A stretch of DNA of 50,509 nt from Rhodanobacter sp. GTDB lineage: Bacteria > Pseudomonadota > Gammaproteobacteria > Xanthomonadales > Rhodanobacteraceae. A program made the translations under genes and the position numbers. Below, in pieces: positions 8,592 to 17,164 of this stretch. The stretch covers positions 30,691-81,199 of the forward strand of contig DZBX01000001.1 of NCBI GenBank assembly GCA_022730075.1, in the 5' to 3' direction. Under the pieces are notes generated by a model that worked only from the letters and a program-made list of their open reading frames with translations, searched no databases and was not told the origin of the DNA. Within the stretch, counting starts at the first letter, position 1; every line of letters begins with the position of its first letter.

Positions 8592-11210
8592 TCAGGGCAG
8601 CAGCATGCGCCGGTAGCCGCCGGCGACCAGCGCGGCGACATCGGTGAGCAGTGCCGGCACCCACAGGCCGCGCGGATAGGCCAGGTACGCCCCGACCCAC
8701 TCGGGGCGGAATTTTTCCTTGTAGCGGCGCACGCCCTGGTAGTTGTAGAAGCGGTTGCCGTGGCGGAAGGCCAGCGCGGCCAGGCGCTCGTTGAGGCGCG
8801 CGTAGGGCGTGGTGCCGACGTTCGACAGCGGCGCCATGCCCAGGCTGAAGGATGCGTAGCCCTGCTGCTTGGCCCAGTTCAGCGCGTGCGCGAACACCAG
8901 GTCCATGGTGCCGCGTGGTGCGTCGGGCAGGTGCCGCATCAGGTCGATGGCGGCGACGCCCTGTGCGCCGTAACCGGGCATCAGACTGGCGAAGGCGATC
9001 AGCTCGTCCTCGCGGTACACCAGCGCCAGCGGGCCACGCGCCAGATAGGCCGCGTCGAAGCGGCCCAGCGAATAACCTTTCTCGGCGACGCCCTTGTCGG
9101 CCAGCCAGGCATCGGACACGCGCTCCAGAGCGGCCAGCAGCGCACTGTCGTAGGGCGCTTCCGCGAGACGGAATTCGAGCTTCTCGCGCGGCGCGCGGTT
9201 GATCGCCTGGCGCAGGTCCTCCCAGCGCTTGCCGCTCATCGAAAAATCCGCCAGCGGGATCAGCGCCAGTTCGCCCAGCTTGAACAGGTCGAAGCCGAGA
9301 TCGTGGAAGCGCGCCAGATCCGGCTCCAGTACCGCGTAGAACACCGGCGCGCAGCCCATGCTGTCGGCATGGCGGCGAAAATCGAGAATCGCCTGTGCCT
9401 GCGCCGCAGGGTCGCCGCAGGGCGCGCCCAGCGCGATCAGGCGATGACGCACGCTGCCGTAGGCGATCAGGGTGCGATGCCCGGCGCCCCAGAACAGATG
9501 CTTGTCGCCCATGAGGTTCAGGTGCGCGAACGCACCGCCGCCGTACTGCGCGTAAAACGCACGCACGCGTTCCAGTTCCGCGTGATCCGGCAGCGGCAAC
9601 TTGGGCCGGCGTATCGCGAACGCATGCCAGGCCAGGTACAAGGCCAAACCGAGCAGCGCCGCGCCCAGCCCGCGCGCCAGGCGCGAGGCGTGCGCATAGG
9701 CGCCGGTGGCGAGCAGATCGAAACTGTCCTGACCGAGAATATCCGCCACGCCCACGGCGAAGAACGCCGCGACCACCAGCAGCAGACCGAGCAGCCAGCC
9801 CAGGCTGACCGCTGAGGTCATGGCCACCGCGCGCTGGCTGAAGTCCTGGCGGCGCGCGCGCAGCAGCAGCGACACCGCCAGCAGAAACAGCGCCTCGCCC
9901 CAGTGCAGGCCCTTGAGCAGCACCAGCAGCGCGGCCAGCCACAGCAGCCACTGCACCGCGCGATAGGCCACGCGCAGACGCCCGTCGATGCCGCGCGCCA
10001 GACCCAGCAGCAGCACGCCGATGACGATGCTCAGCCAGTGCGAGCCCTCCAGCACCGGCATGCTGATGAAGCCCGCGGCATGCACGAAGCGCTGGTGCAG
10101 ACTGGGCAGCGCCGCCGAGATCAGCAGCAGCACGCCGGCGGCAAAGGTGAGCAAGGCCAGCACGCGGATGCCGAAATTGGCCAGGTAGCCGGCCGGCACC
10201 ACCAGCAGCTCGATCAGCGGATGCGCGGCCATGCGCTCGCGCAGGCGTGTCAGTGCCGGCATGCGTTGCGCCAGCATGCCGGCGCCCAGCCACAGCGCCA
10301 GCAGCATCGGCAGCAGGTAATACACCACGCGGAACAGGAACAGCCCGGCGCCCGCCGCGGCCACCGGTACGCCGGCGATGCTCAGCGCCAGCAGCAGCAG
10401 ACCATCGAACACGCCGAGACCGCCGGGGATCATGCTCACCAGGCCCAGCGTGGCCGCCGCACCGAATGCCGCCAGCAGCTGCAGCGGCGGCACCTGCGCG
10501 CCGGCCAGATGCAGGCACAGCCACAGCGTGGCCGCGGCCAGCACCCAGTCGATCAGCGACAGCAGCGCCAGGTGCGCGCGCAGCGCCAGCGGCGGTACGC
10601 CCAGGTCCGCGGGCAGCCAGCCCATCAGTTTGCGTCGCCCGGTAAGAACGAAATACAGCGGCAGGTACAGGGCCGCGGCCAGCAGCACCAGTAGTGCCAG
10701 CACGCGGCTAGCGTGGTTGGGCGTGGCCGGCAGGTGGCCGCTGGCCAAGGCAATGATGACCAGCACCGACAGGCCCAGCGGCAGCGACAGGATCTGCAGG
10801 CCGACCAGCGCGGCGCCGCTGCGCAGGGTGATGCCGTGACCCTTCAGCCCGAGCAGACGCACGCCCGAGCCCACCGCGCCGGAGAGGTTGAGCGTGTTGG
10901 CCAGCGCATTGGCCACGAATGACAGCCGCAGCAGCGGCAGGGTGGCGATGGGAAACTTCAACCAGCGCGCGATGGCCAAGTCGATCAGCCCGGTGTACGC
11001 CACCGCCGCCAGCGCGAACGCCGCCACGCCCGCGGCATCCAGCGTGGGAATGCGGATCAACGTGCGCTGCAGGCTGCGCAGATCGAACGCCGACAGCTCG
11101 CGCCCGGCCAGCACGAAGGTGACGACCAGCAGCACCAGTGGCAGCAGCCAGCGCAGCACGCGCAGCCAGGACGAACGGTGCGCCGAGGGCGCGACGGGGG
11201 TGGGTTGCAT
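8592..11210 (-). CDS. mprF: MprF: bifunctional lysylphosphatidylglycerol synthase/flippase
   Basis: An 872-residue integral membrane protein with the two-part MprF architecture. Residues 1 to about 540 hold some 13-14 hydrophobic segments, including the flippase-type LSFVANALANTLNLSGAVGSG and MIPGGLGVFDGLLLL. Residues from about 545 form the cytosolic GNAT-like DUF2156 aminoacyltransferase domain, with FSLGMAPLSNVG and the near C-terminal RYKEKFRPEWVGAYLAYP. Family members transfer lysine, or sometimes alanine, from aminoacyl-tRNA to phosphatidylglycerol and flip the product outward, lowering surface negative charge and raising resistance to cationic peptides. The amino acid used here cannot be read from sequence. 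The gene is convergent with the acvB-like hydrolase and lies downstream of a phosphoesterase gene, separated by 172 bp that contain repeat copy A. Confidence 0.95.
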   Translation of the reverse strand: MQPTPVAPSAHRSSWLRVLRWLLPLVLLVVTFVLAGRELSAFDLRSLQRTLIRIPTLDAAGVAAFALAAVAYTGLIDLAIARWLKFPIATLPLLRLSFVANALANTLNLSGAVGSGVRLLGLKGHGITLRSGAALVGLQILSLPLGLSVLVIIALASGHLPATPNHASRVLALLVLLAAALYLPLYFVLTGRRKLMGWLPADLGVPPLALRAHLALLSLIDWVLAAATLWLCLHLAGAQVPPLQLLAAFGAAATLGLVSMIPGGLGVFDGLLLLALSIAGVPVAAAGAGLFLFRVVYYLLPMLLALWLGAGMLAQRMPALTRLRERMAAHPLIELLVVPAGYLANFGIRVLALLTFAAGVLLLISAALPSLHQRFVHAAGFISMPVLEGSHWLSIVIGVLLLGLARGIDGRLRVAYRAVQWLLWLAALLVLLKGLHWGEALFLLAVSLLLRARRQDFSQRAVAMTSAVSLGWLLGLLLVVAAFFAVGVADILGQDSFDLLATGAYAHASRLARGLGAALLGLALYLAWHAFAIRRPKLPLPDHAELERVRAFYAQYGGGAFAHLNLMGDKHLFWGAGHRTLIAYGSVRHRLIALGAPCGDPAAQAQAILDFRRHADSMGCAPVFYAVLEPDLARFHDLGFDLFKLGELALIPLADFSMSGKRWEDLRQAINRAPREKLEFRLAEAPYDSALLAALERVSDAWLADKGVAEKGYSLGRFDAAYLARGPLALVYREDELIAFASLMPGYGAQGVAAIDLMRHLPDAPRGTMDLVFAHALNWAKQQGYASFSLGMAPLSNVGTTPYARLNERLAALAFRHGNRFYNYQGVRRYKEKFRPEWVGAYLAYPRGLWVPALLTDVAALVAGGYRRMLLP

Positions 11211-11299
11211 GCGGCGCTGCGGGTTGAGCGGAGCGCTATCCTCGCATCCGCGCCGTTGGCTGTCAGCAAGCCGGTCGCAAGTGGCGCGAAGGCGCTCGG

Positions 11300-11387
11300 C
11301 GCCGATGAGAAATCCCGCGTCGTGCGGAATTTCTCATCGCTCATCCGTGGCCGGGCCGAGAGGCTGAAAAATCCACAGCCTCTCAGC
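11300..11387 (-). repeat. Structured interspersed repeat, copy A (right end decayed)
   Basis: Read on the minus strand, the element begins with the TGA stop codon of the phosphoesterase gene. A perfect hairpin follows: GAGAGGCTG, a 9-base loop, CAGCCTCTC. The middle palindrome seen in the other copies is degraded here. Next comes the long hairpin GAGAAATTCCGC / GCGGGATTTCTC with one mismatch. Compared with copies B and C, the second position of each arm has changed in a compensating way (A-T pair to G-C pair). The expected right terminal inverted repeat (AGGCTCTGA) is replaced by unrelated sequence, so this copy is truncated or diverged. Confidence 0.85.
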
Positions 11388-12924
11388 CGAAGCGCGCCGC
11401 GCGCGGTGTCCGCTCGAAGTCGAGTCCGTCCAGCAGGTCGTAGGCGCCGGCATCGCGCGGCGTCAGCGGCGCCAGGCCGAAGCGGGTTTCGATCAGCTTC
11501 AGGATCGAGGCGCTGTCGGCCATGCGATGGTCCACATGGCCGGGGCGGGCATAGGCCGACACCAGCAATGCCGGAATGCGTGTTCCGCAGCCGTAGTCGT
11601 CCACGCGCGGCGGCGCCACGTGGTCCCACATGCCGCCGCCTTCGTCGTAGGTCAGCACGACCAGGGTCTTCGACCACGCCGGACTGGCCGCCAGCGCGCG
11701 CAGGATCGCGCCGGTCCACTGCTCGCCCCAGCGCGGCGTGGAGTCGGCAGGGTGCTCGTCGTGCGCGCCGGTGGCCTTGACGAAGGACACCGCGGGCAGG
11801 CGTCCGTCGCGCAGGTCGGCGAACAGGTCGTTGCTATCGCGCATGTGCCCGGCGCGCACGTTGTCGTACCAGCTCGGGTAGTACTGGAACGGATTGTGGT
11901 GCGCCGTATAGTCGTAGCTGCTGTCGAGGATGGCGGAACCATCGCCCGGACCGAAGGCACTTTTCAGCGCCCACGGTTTCACCGCATCCCAGTGCTCGTT
12001 GTACCAGGCCCAGCCGACCCCGGCCGCGTTGAGACGGTCACCGATGTTGGCGTAGCGCTGCTCGTCCGGCGGCGGCGCGATCTTCAGCTGCCGCAGCGAC
12101 GTGCTGGTCGGGCCCTGCACCGGCGACAGGTCGTTGATCAGCACGCCGTGCCGGTCATAGGGCAGGTCGAACAGCGGTGGATCGAGCTGGCCGCGCAGAT
12201 TGGCCGGCGCCTGCCGCCAGAGCGCCGAACGCGCCGCCGCCAGGCACAGTGCGTTGGCGGTCGAGCCGCCGGCGAAAGCCTGGAAGAAATGATCGAACAG
12301 CACGTAATCGTCGGCGAGCTGGTGATAGAACGGAATGTCCGCGCGCGTGTAGTGGCCCAGCACGGCGCCCGAGGGGCGTGACTGCTCGAACTCCAGGCGC
12401 ACCGCATCCGTGTCGCCCAGGCGGATCTGCTCGCTGGCCTTGCTGTGCCTGGCCAGGGCCAGCGCCACGAACAGGTCCATGCGCCCGTGGTGCATCTGCT
12501 TGAGCATGCGGAAGTGCGCGTGCTGGGGATCCCAGGGCACGCGCGCGTCGGCGGGGATGTACGGCGCGATGTGGAACGGCAGGTTGGGCAGCAGCGCGGT
12601 ATCGAAGCCGGGCAGGTTGTCCGGCAGCGGCAGATAACCGTAGGGCATGCCGGCCGGGTTCACCTGCAGATCGCGGAACCGCGCATGCACCTGGCCCGTC
12701 GCGTCGAGCAGGTTGTCCACCGCGGCGCCGCGCGGATTGCGGTAGGTGCCGAAGTAATGATCGAAACTGCGGTTCTCCTGGAACAGCACGATGATGTGCT
12801 CGATCTTGTCCTTGAGGCCGCGACGATTGCCCGGCGCGGCCGCCCATGCGTGGCGTGCCAGCGGCGCCGCGGCCAGCGCCGCGCCGCCGAGCGCCAGGGT
12901 CTTCAGGAATTCACGACGCTCCAT
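11383..12924 (-). CDS. Tat-exported phosphoesterase (phospholipase C / acid phosphatase AcpA superfamily)
   Basis: A 513-residue enzyme of the PF04185-type phosphoesterase family. A twin-arginine signal opens the protein (MERREFLKTLALGGAALAAA, cleavage near AWA), so it should be exported folded. HIIVLFQENRSFDHYFGTY is the family's N-terminal metal-site signature, and VVLTYDEGGGMWDHVAPP its C-terminal counterpart. Members act as phospholipase C or acid phosphatase; the substrate cannot be decided here. The ATG at 12924 is chosen over the upstream start because the Tat motif follows at once and GGAG sits seven bases before it. The stop codon is the first three bases of repeat copy A. The mprF gene lies 172 bp downstream on the same strand, a context that points to phospholipid metabolism. 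Confidence 0.88.
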   Translation of the reverse strand: MERREFLKTLALGGAALAAAPLARHAWAAAPGNRRGLKDKIEHIIVLFQENRSFDHYFGTYRNPRGAAVDNLLDATGQVHARFRDLQVNPAGMPYGYLPLPDNLPGFDTALLPNLPFHIAPYIPADARVPWDPQHAHFRMLKQMHHGRMDLFVALALARHSKASEQIRLGDTDAVRLEFEQSRPSGAVLGHYTRADIPFYHQLADDYVLFDHFFQAFAGGSTANALCLAAARSALWRQAPANLRGQLDPPLFDLPYDRHGVLINDLSPVQGPTSTSLRQLKIAPPPDEQRYANIGDRLNAAGVGWAWYNEHWDAVKPWALKSAFGPGDGSAILDSSYDYTAHHNPFQYYPSWYDNVRAGHMRDSNDLFADLRDGRLPAVSFVKATGAHDEHPADSTPRWGEQWTGAILRALAASPAWSKTLVVLTYDEGGGMWDHVAPPRVDDYGCGTRIPALLVSAYARPGHVDHRMADSASILKLIETRFGLAPLTPRDAGAYDLLDGLDFERTPRAARFG

Positions 12925-13002
12925 GGGCAGGCTCCGCAATCAGGTCAGAGCAGGCTAGTGCGACGCACATGACGGTTACAAGGCATGCGCATCGCAACAT
13001 GC

Positions 13003-13461
13003 TTACGCGTGGTTCGCCGTCGATGCGTCGAGCAGCTTGTCGAGGATGCGCGTGAGGCAGGCGCGCTCGTCGGCGTCGAGTCGCGCCAGCAGCTGGCGTT
13101 CATGCGCGCGCGCGCGCGGCGCGACGACGGCGTGGATGGCCCAGCCCCTGGCCGAAAGGCGCAGCACCGAGCGCCGCTTGTCGCCGCGGTGCGTGCGCCG
13201 CAGGACGCGGCCGGCGGCGATCAAGCGTGCCAGCGCGCGGCTCACCGCGACCTTGTCCATCGCGGTGCGTTCGGCCAGCTCGCGCGCCGACAGGCCCTCG
13301 GCGTCGTAGCGTGCGAGCACGGCGATCACGCGCCACTCGGTCATGCCCAGATGGAAGCGCTGCTGGTATTCGCGCGCGATCGCCTGGCTGACCGTGTTGC
13401 TCAAGATCGAAAGCCGGTAGGGCAGGAACGCTTCCAGTTGCAACGGGGCGTGATCAGGCAT
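13003..13461 (-). CDS. MarR family transcriptional regulator
   Basis: A 152-residue winged-helix regulator. The helix-turn-helix region TEWRVIAVLARYDAEGLSAR followed by ELAERTAMDKVAVSRALARL is typical of MarR, and the wing follows as RRTHRGDKRRSVLRLSARG. ATG 13461 has GGATG about ten bases upstream; an ATG at 13473 is less likely because GGATG would overlap it. The gene is divergent from hppD with 84 bp between the starts, and an inverted repeat in that gap (13476-13489) is the best operator candidate. Control of the tyrosine-degradation genes is inferred from this arrangement, as commonly seen in xanthomonads. The frame remains open far upstream through the antisense of hppD-hmgA-fahA, which is an artefact. 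Confidence 0.88.
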   Translation of the reverse strand: MPDHAPLQLEAFLPYRLSILSNTVSQAIAREYQQRFHLGMTEWRVIAVLARYDAEGLSARELAERTAMDKVAVSRALARLIAAGRVLRRTHRGDKRRSVLRLSARGWAIHAVVAPRARAHERQLLARLDADERACLTRILDKLLDASTANHA

Positions 13462-13475
13462 GGTGCGGCGCATCC

Positions 13476-13489
13476 TGCAAATGGTTGCA
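13476..13489. promoter_or_regulatory. Candidate MarR operator between the regulator gene and hppD
   Basis: A perfect inverted repeat, TGCAA-ATGG-TTGCA, lies in the divergent gap. It ends eight bases before a TATACT -10-like box (13498-13503) that could serve hppD, so a bound repressor would cover the -35 region. It also sits just upstream of the regulator start, consistent with autoregulation. Assignment is by position and symmetry only. Confidence 0.5.
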
Positions 13490-13545
13490 TCTGAAACTAT
13501 ACTGCTGCGCACGATGGCGCAAGCGCCTTGACACAGGAGATCCGC

Positions 13546-14634
13546 ATGAGCGCGCAACCCAATGTCGGCATGCAGCCGGTGCAGTTCGAAAATCCCATGG
13601 GGGTCGATGGTTTCGAGTTCGTCGAGTTCGCCGCCCCCGATGCGGCGCTGTTGCACACGCTGTTTCCCAGGCTCGGTTTCAGCGCCGTCGCGCGCCACCG
13701 CACGAAGCGGGTGACCCTGTACCGCCAGGGCGATTGCAATTTCCTGGTCAATGAAGAGCCCGGTTCCTTCGCCATGGATTTCGCGCGCCAGCACGGGCCG
13801 TGCGCAGCGGGCTTCGCGATCCGCTTCAGCAAACCGGCGGCGTGGGTACGCGCGCAGGCGCTGGCCAATGGCGGCGAGGCGATCGCCGCGCTCGAACACA
13901 CCAAGGCCATCGACGCGCCGGTGATCAAGGGCATCGGCGGCTGCATGCTGTATCTGGTCGATCGCCATGGCGCCAAAGGCAGCGCCTACGACGCCGAGTT
14001 CGAATACCTGCCTGATGTCGAGCGCAATCCCCAGGGTTCTGGCCTCACCTTCATCGACCACCTCACCCACAATCTGCGTTTTGGCCACATGCAGCAGTGG
14101 TCGCAGTACTACGAACGCCTGTTCAACTTTCGCGAGATCCGCTACTTCGACATCAAGGGCGCGAAGACCGGGCTGGTGTCCAAGGCGATGACCGCGCCGG
14201 ACGGCATGGTGCGCATCCCGCTCAACGAGTCGTCCGATCCGAAAAGCCAGATCAACGAGTACATCGACGAATACAAGGGCGAAGGCATCCAGCACATCGC
14301 CTGCTTCACCGATGACATCCACGCCACGGTTGAGGCCATGCGCGCCGCGGGTGTCGATTTTCTCGACACACCCGACGCCTATTACGAAGTGATCGACCGG
14401 CGCATACCCGGGCACCACGAGGATGTGCCGCGCATGGCGCGCAACAAGATCCTGATCGACGCCGATCAGGAAACGCACAAGAAACTGCTGCTGCAGATTT
14501 TCACGCAGAACTGCATCGGCCCGATCTTCTTCGAGATCATCCAGCGCAAGGGCAACCTCGGTTTCGGCGAGGGCAATTTCCAGGCTTTGTTCGAATCGAT
14601 CGAGCGCGAGCAGATCAAGCGCGGGGTGTTGTAA
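13546..14634 (+). CDS. hppD: 4-hydroxyphenylpyruvate dioxygenase
   Basis: Converts 4-hydroxyphenylpyruvate to homogentisate with Fe(II) and O2, the second step of tyrosine breakdown, in the cytoplasm. The 362-residue protein has two vicinal-oxygen-chelate domains. The iron triad is visible as His172 (TFIDHLTHNLRFGHM), His250 (GIQHIACFTDDI) and Glu330 (GPIFFEIIQRKGNLGFGEGN). The ATG at 13546 follows AGGAGATCCGC, a good ribosome-binding site, and is preferred over a TTG at 13528. It is first in the hppD-hmgA-fahA cluster and divergent from the MarR gene, its likely regulator. Confidence 0.97.
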   Translation: MSAQPNVGMQPVQFENPMGVDGFEFVEFAAPDAALLHTLFPRLGFSAVARHRTKRVTLYRQGDCNFLVNEEPGSFAMDFARQHGPCAAGFAIRFSKPAAWVRAQALANGGEAIAALEHTKAIDAPVIKGIGGCMLYLVDRHGAKGSAYDAEFEYLPDVERNPQGSGLTFIDHLTHNLRFGHMQQWSQYYERLFNFREIRYFDIKGAKTGLVSKAMTAPDGMVRIPLNESSDPKSQINEYIDEYKGEGIQHIACFTDDIHATVEAMRAAGVDFLDTPDAYYEVIDRRIPGHHEDVPRMARNKILIDADQETHKKLLLQIFTQNCIGPIFFEIIQRKGNLGFGEGNFQALFESIEREQIKRGVL

Positions 14635-14671
14635 CCCGGCTGGCCACACGATCTGTCCTGCCTTGTGTGAT

Positions 14672-14691
14672 ACCCGGCCGTGCGGCCGGGT
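14672..14691. other. Intercistronic hairpin between hppD and hmgA
   Basis: ACCCGGCC-GTGC-GGCCGGGT forms a perfect 8 bp stem with a 4-base loop. No T-run follows, so it is not a canonical intrinsic terminator. It lies in the 93 bp gap of an otherwise collinear cluster and could stabilise the hppD message or partly attenuate transcription. No function can be assigned from sequence alone. Confidence 0.5.
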
Positions 14692-14727
14692 CGTACCTAC
14701 TCTGACCCGCAGCAAAGGTCCCGTCCC

Positions 14728-16038
14728 ATGATCGACACGCTGCAATACCAATCGGGTTTCGGCAACGAATTCGCCAGCGAGGCGCTGCCCGGCGCACTGC
14801 CGCAAGGCCAGAATTCGCCGCAGCACGTGCCTTACGGGCTGTACGCCGAGCAATGGTCCGGCACCGCGTTCACCGCGCCGCGGCATCGCAACCGGCGTTC
14901 GTGGCTGTACCGCATCCGCCCGGCGGCGATGCACGCGCCATTCGCGCTGCTGCCCGAGGCGCGCTTGCACAACCGTTTCGACGAGGCGCCGGCCACGCCC
15001 AACCAGCTGCGCTGGGACCCGTATCCGTTGCCGTCCGCGCCCACCGATTTCGTCGAAGGCATGTTCACCATGGCCGGCAACGGCGGGCCTGCCGGGCAGA
15101 CCGGCGTGGGCATCCACATGTATGCCTGCAACCGCGCGATGCAGGGGCGCTACTTCTACGACGCCGATGGCGAGCTGCTGATCGTGCCGCAGCACGGGCG
15201 CCTGCGCATCGCCACCGAGCTGGGCGTGCTGGTGATCGCGCCGCTGGAGATCGCGCTGATCCCGCGCGGACTGCGTTTCGCGGTGACGCCACTGGATGGC
15301 GTCGCGCGCGGCTACGTCGCGGAGAACTTCGGCGCGCCGATGCGCCTGCCCGAGCTGGGCCCGATCGGCGCCAATGCGCTGGCCAACGCGCGCGACTTCC
15401 TCGCGCCGGTGGCGGCCTACGAGGATCTCGAGGGCGAGTTCGAGCTGATCGCCAAGTTCCAGGGCCGGCTGTGGCGGGCCGCCATCGACCATTCGCCGCT
15501 GGACGTGGTCGCATGGCATGGCAACGACACGCCCTGCAAGTACGATCTGGCGCGCTTCAACACCGTCGGCTCGATCAGCTACGACCACCCCGACCCGTCG
15601 ATCTTCACCGTGCTCACCGCGCCCAGCGATACGCCGGGCACCGCCAACATGGACTTCGCGATTTTTCCGCCGCGCTGGCTGGTGGCCGAGCACACCTTCC
15701 GCCCGCCGTGGTTCCATCGCAACGTGGCCAGCGAATACATGGGTCTGATCCAGGGCGAGTACGACGCCAAGGGCGCCGGCGCCGGCGGTTTCAGCCCGGG
15801 TGGCGCCAGCCTGCACAATTGCATGAGCGGGCACGGTCCCGATGCCGCCGCCCACGCCAAGGCGCTGGCGCTGGATGCCGCGCAGCCGCAGCATCTCACC
15901 GAGACCATGGCCTTCATGTTCGAGACGCGGGCGGTCATCAACCCCACCGCGCAGGCGCTGGCGTTGTCCGCACTGCAGGCCGACTACTGGCGCTGCTGGC
16001 AGGGCCTGGGCAGACACTTCGACCCCACGCGCCGCTGA
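14728..16038 (+). CDS. hmgA: Homogentisate 1,2-dioxygenase
   Basis: Cleaves the aromatic ring of homogentisate to maleylacetoacetate with Fe(II) and O2. The 436-residue length is normal for the family. The N-terminus [19 protein letters not shown] is highly diagnostic. The iron ligands are visible as His330 and Glu336 ([20 protein letters not shown]) and His369 (NCMSGHGPD). The ATG at 14728 is chosen because the conserved N-terminus starts there. It follows hppD by 93 bp and precedes fahA by 27 bp, in pathway order. Loss of this enzyme typically causes pigment build-up in other bacteria. Confidence 0.97.
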   Translation: MIDTLQYQSGFGNEFASEALPGALPQGQNSPQHVPYGLYAEQWSGTAFTAPRHRNRRSWLYRIRPAAMHAPFALLPEARLHNRFDEAPATPNQLRWDPYPLPSAPTDFVEGMFTMAGNGGPAGQTGVGIHMYACNRAMQGRYFYDADGELLIVPQHGRLRIATELGVLVIAPLEIALIPRGLRFAVTPLDGVARGYVAENFGAPMRLPELGPIGANALANARDFLAPVAAYEDLEGEFELIAKFQGRLWRAAIDHSPLDVVAWHGNDTPCKYDLARFNTVGSISYDHPDPSIFTVLTAPSDTPGTANMDFAIFPPRWLVAEHTFRPPWFHRNVASEYMGLIQGEYDAKGAGAGGFSPGGASLHNCMSGHGPDAAAHAKALALDAAQPQHLTETMAFMFETRAVINPTAQALALSALQADYWRCWQGLGRHFDPTRR

Positions 16039-16065
16039 GCGTCGCACCGATCCGATGGAGTACGC

Positions 16066-17076
16066 ATGAAACTCGCATCCCTCAAACAAGGTGGCCGCGA
16101 TGGCAGCTTGATCGTGGTCGCGCGCGACCTGTCGCGCGCGCTGCGCGCCGATGGCATCGCGCCGACGCTGCAAGCGGCGCTGGACGATTGGCAGCGCATC
16201 GCGCCACGCCTGAACGCCCTGGCCGAAGCACTGCAGGCGGGCACCGTCGCGGGCAGTTTCGCGCTGGATTGCAGCGCGCTGGCCGCGCCGCTGCCGCGGG
16301 CCTATGAGTTCGTCGATGGCAGCGCCTATCTGCCGCACGTCGAGCGTGTGCGCAAGGCGCGCGGCGCCGAAATGCCGCCCAGCTTCTACACCGATCCGCT
16401 GATGTACCAGGCCACCAGCGCCGGCTTTTACGGCCCGCGCGATCCGCTGCTGGCGGCCAGCGAGGACTGGGGCATCGACATGGAAGCCGAGGTGATCGTG
16501 GTCACCGACGACGTGCCCATGGGGGTGACGCCGGCGCAGGCGTCCGCGCACATCCAACTGCTTGGTCTGGTCAACGATGTCAGCCTGCGCAATCTGATCC
16601 CGGCCGAGCTGGCCAAGGGTTTCGGCTTCCTGCAGTCCAAGCCGCGCTCGGCGTTGTCGCCGGTGCTGGTGACACCGGATGAGCTGGGTGCGGCGTGGCG
16701 CGACGACAAACTGCACCTGCCCATGCGCACCTGGATCAACGGCCAGTGGTTCGGTGCCGCCGAGTGCGGTGAGGACATGCAATTCAGTTTTGCCGAGCTG
16801 ATCGCGCACGCGGCGAAAACGCGCCCGCTGGCGGCCGGAACGATCGTCGGGTCGGGCACCATCGCCAACCATGACACCGCGCGCGGTGCCTCGTGCCTGG
16901 CCGAACAGCGCACGGTGGAGACCCTGCGCGATGGCAAAGCCTCCACGCCGTACCTGGTTTTCGGCGATGTGCTGCGCATCGAGATCAGCGATGCGCAGGG
17001 GCACAGCATTTTCGGCGCCATCGAGCAGCGCGTCACGCGCGCGCCGCTGCCCGCAGGCGGGGCCGAGAGGCTGTGA
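16066..17076 (+). CDS. fahA: Fumarylacetoacetate hydrolase family protein
   Basis: Performs the last step of homogentisate degradation, releasing fumarate and acetoacetate. The 336-residue bacterial two-domain form contains EFVDGSAYLPHVERVRKARG, the metal-site region DWGIDMEAEVIVVTDDVPMG and GTIVGSGTIANHD. GGAG lies shortly before the ATG. The last residues (GAERL) and the TGA stop are encoded by repeat copy B, so the natural C-terminus appears altered slightly, outside the catalytic core. No maleylacetoacetate isomerase gene (maiA), often found in this cluster, is present in the window; it may lie elsewhere in the genome. Confidence 0.94.
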   Translation: MKLASLKQGGRDGSLIVVARDLSRALRADGIAPTLQAALDDWQRIAPRLNALAEALQAGTVAGSFALDCSALAAPLPRAYEFVDGSAYLPHVERVRKARGAEMPPSFYTDPLMYQATSAGFYGPRDPLLAASEDWGIDMEAEVIVVTDDVPMGVTPAQASAHIQLLGLVNDVSLRNLIPAELAKGFGFLQSKPRSALSPVLVTPDELGAAWRDDKLHLPMRTWINGQWFGAAECGEDMQFSFAELIAHAAKTRPLAAGTIVGSGTIANHDTARGASCLAEQRTVETLRDGKASTPYLVFGDVLRIEISDAQGHSIFGAIEQRVTRAPLPAGGAERL

Positions 17077-17164
17077 ATTTTTCAGCCCATCAGCCCGGCC
17101 ATGGATGGCCGGACGCGCCGATGAAAAATTCCGCACGACGCGGAATTTTTCACAGGCTCTGAGC
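17064..17164 (+). repeat. Structured interspersed repeat, copy B (complete)
   Basis: The most complete copy, about 101 bp. The left end (CGAGAGGCTGTGAA, family form TGAGAGGCTGTGAA) matches the reverse complement of the right end (TCAGAGCCTGTGAA) at most positions, giving imperfect terminal inverted repeats. Inside lie a GGCTG/CAGCC stem, the palindrome CCGGCCAT-GG-ATGGCCGG, and a perfect 12 bp stem GAAAAATTCCGC-ACGAC-GCGGAATTTTTC. It begins within the last codons of fahA and supplies their stop. It contains no coding sequence. It resembles a REP- or MITE-type element; no transposase is nearby. Confidence 0.9.

Noticed and set aside
13003-17136. An open frame of 1377 codons on the minus strand, antisense to hppD, hmgA and fahA
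   Set aside because: Only its last 152 codons (the MarR protein) look like a protein family. The rest is antisense to three genes with intact catalytic motifs, a known artefact of high-GC codon use, and it begins inside repeat copy B.
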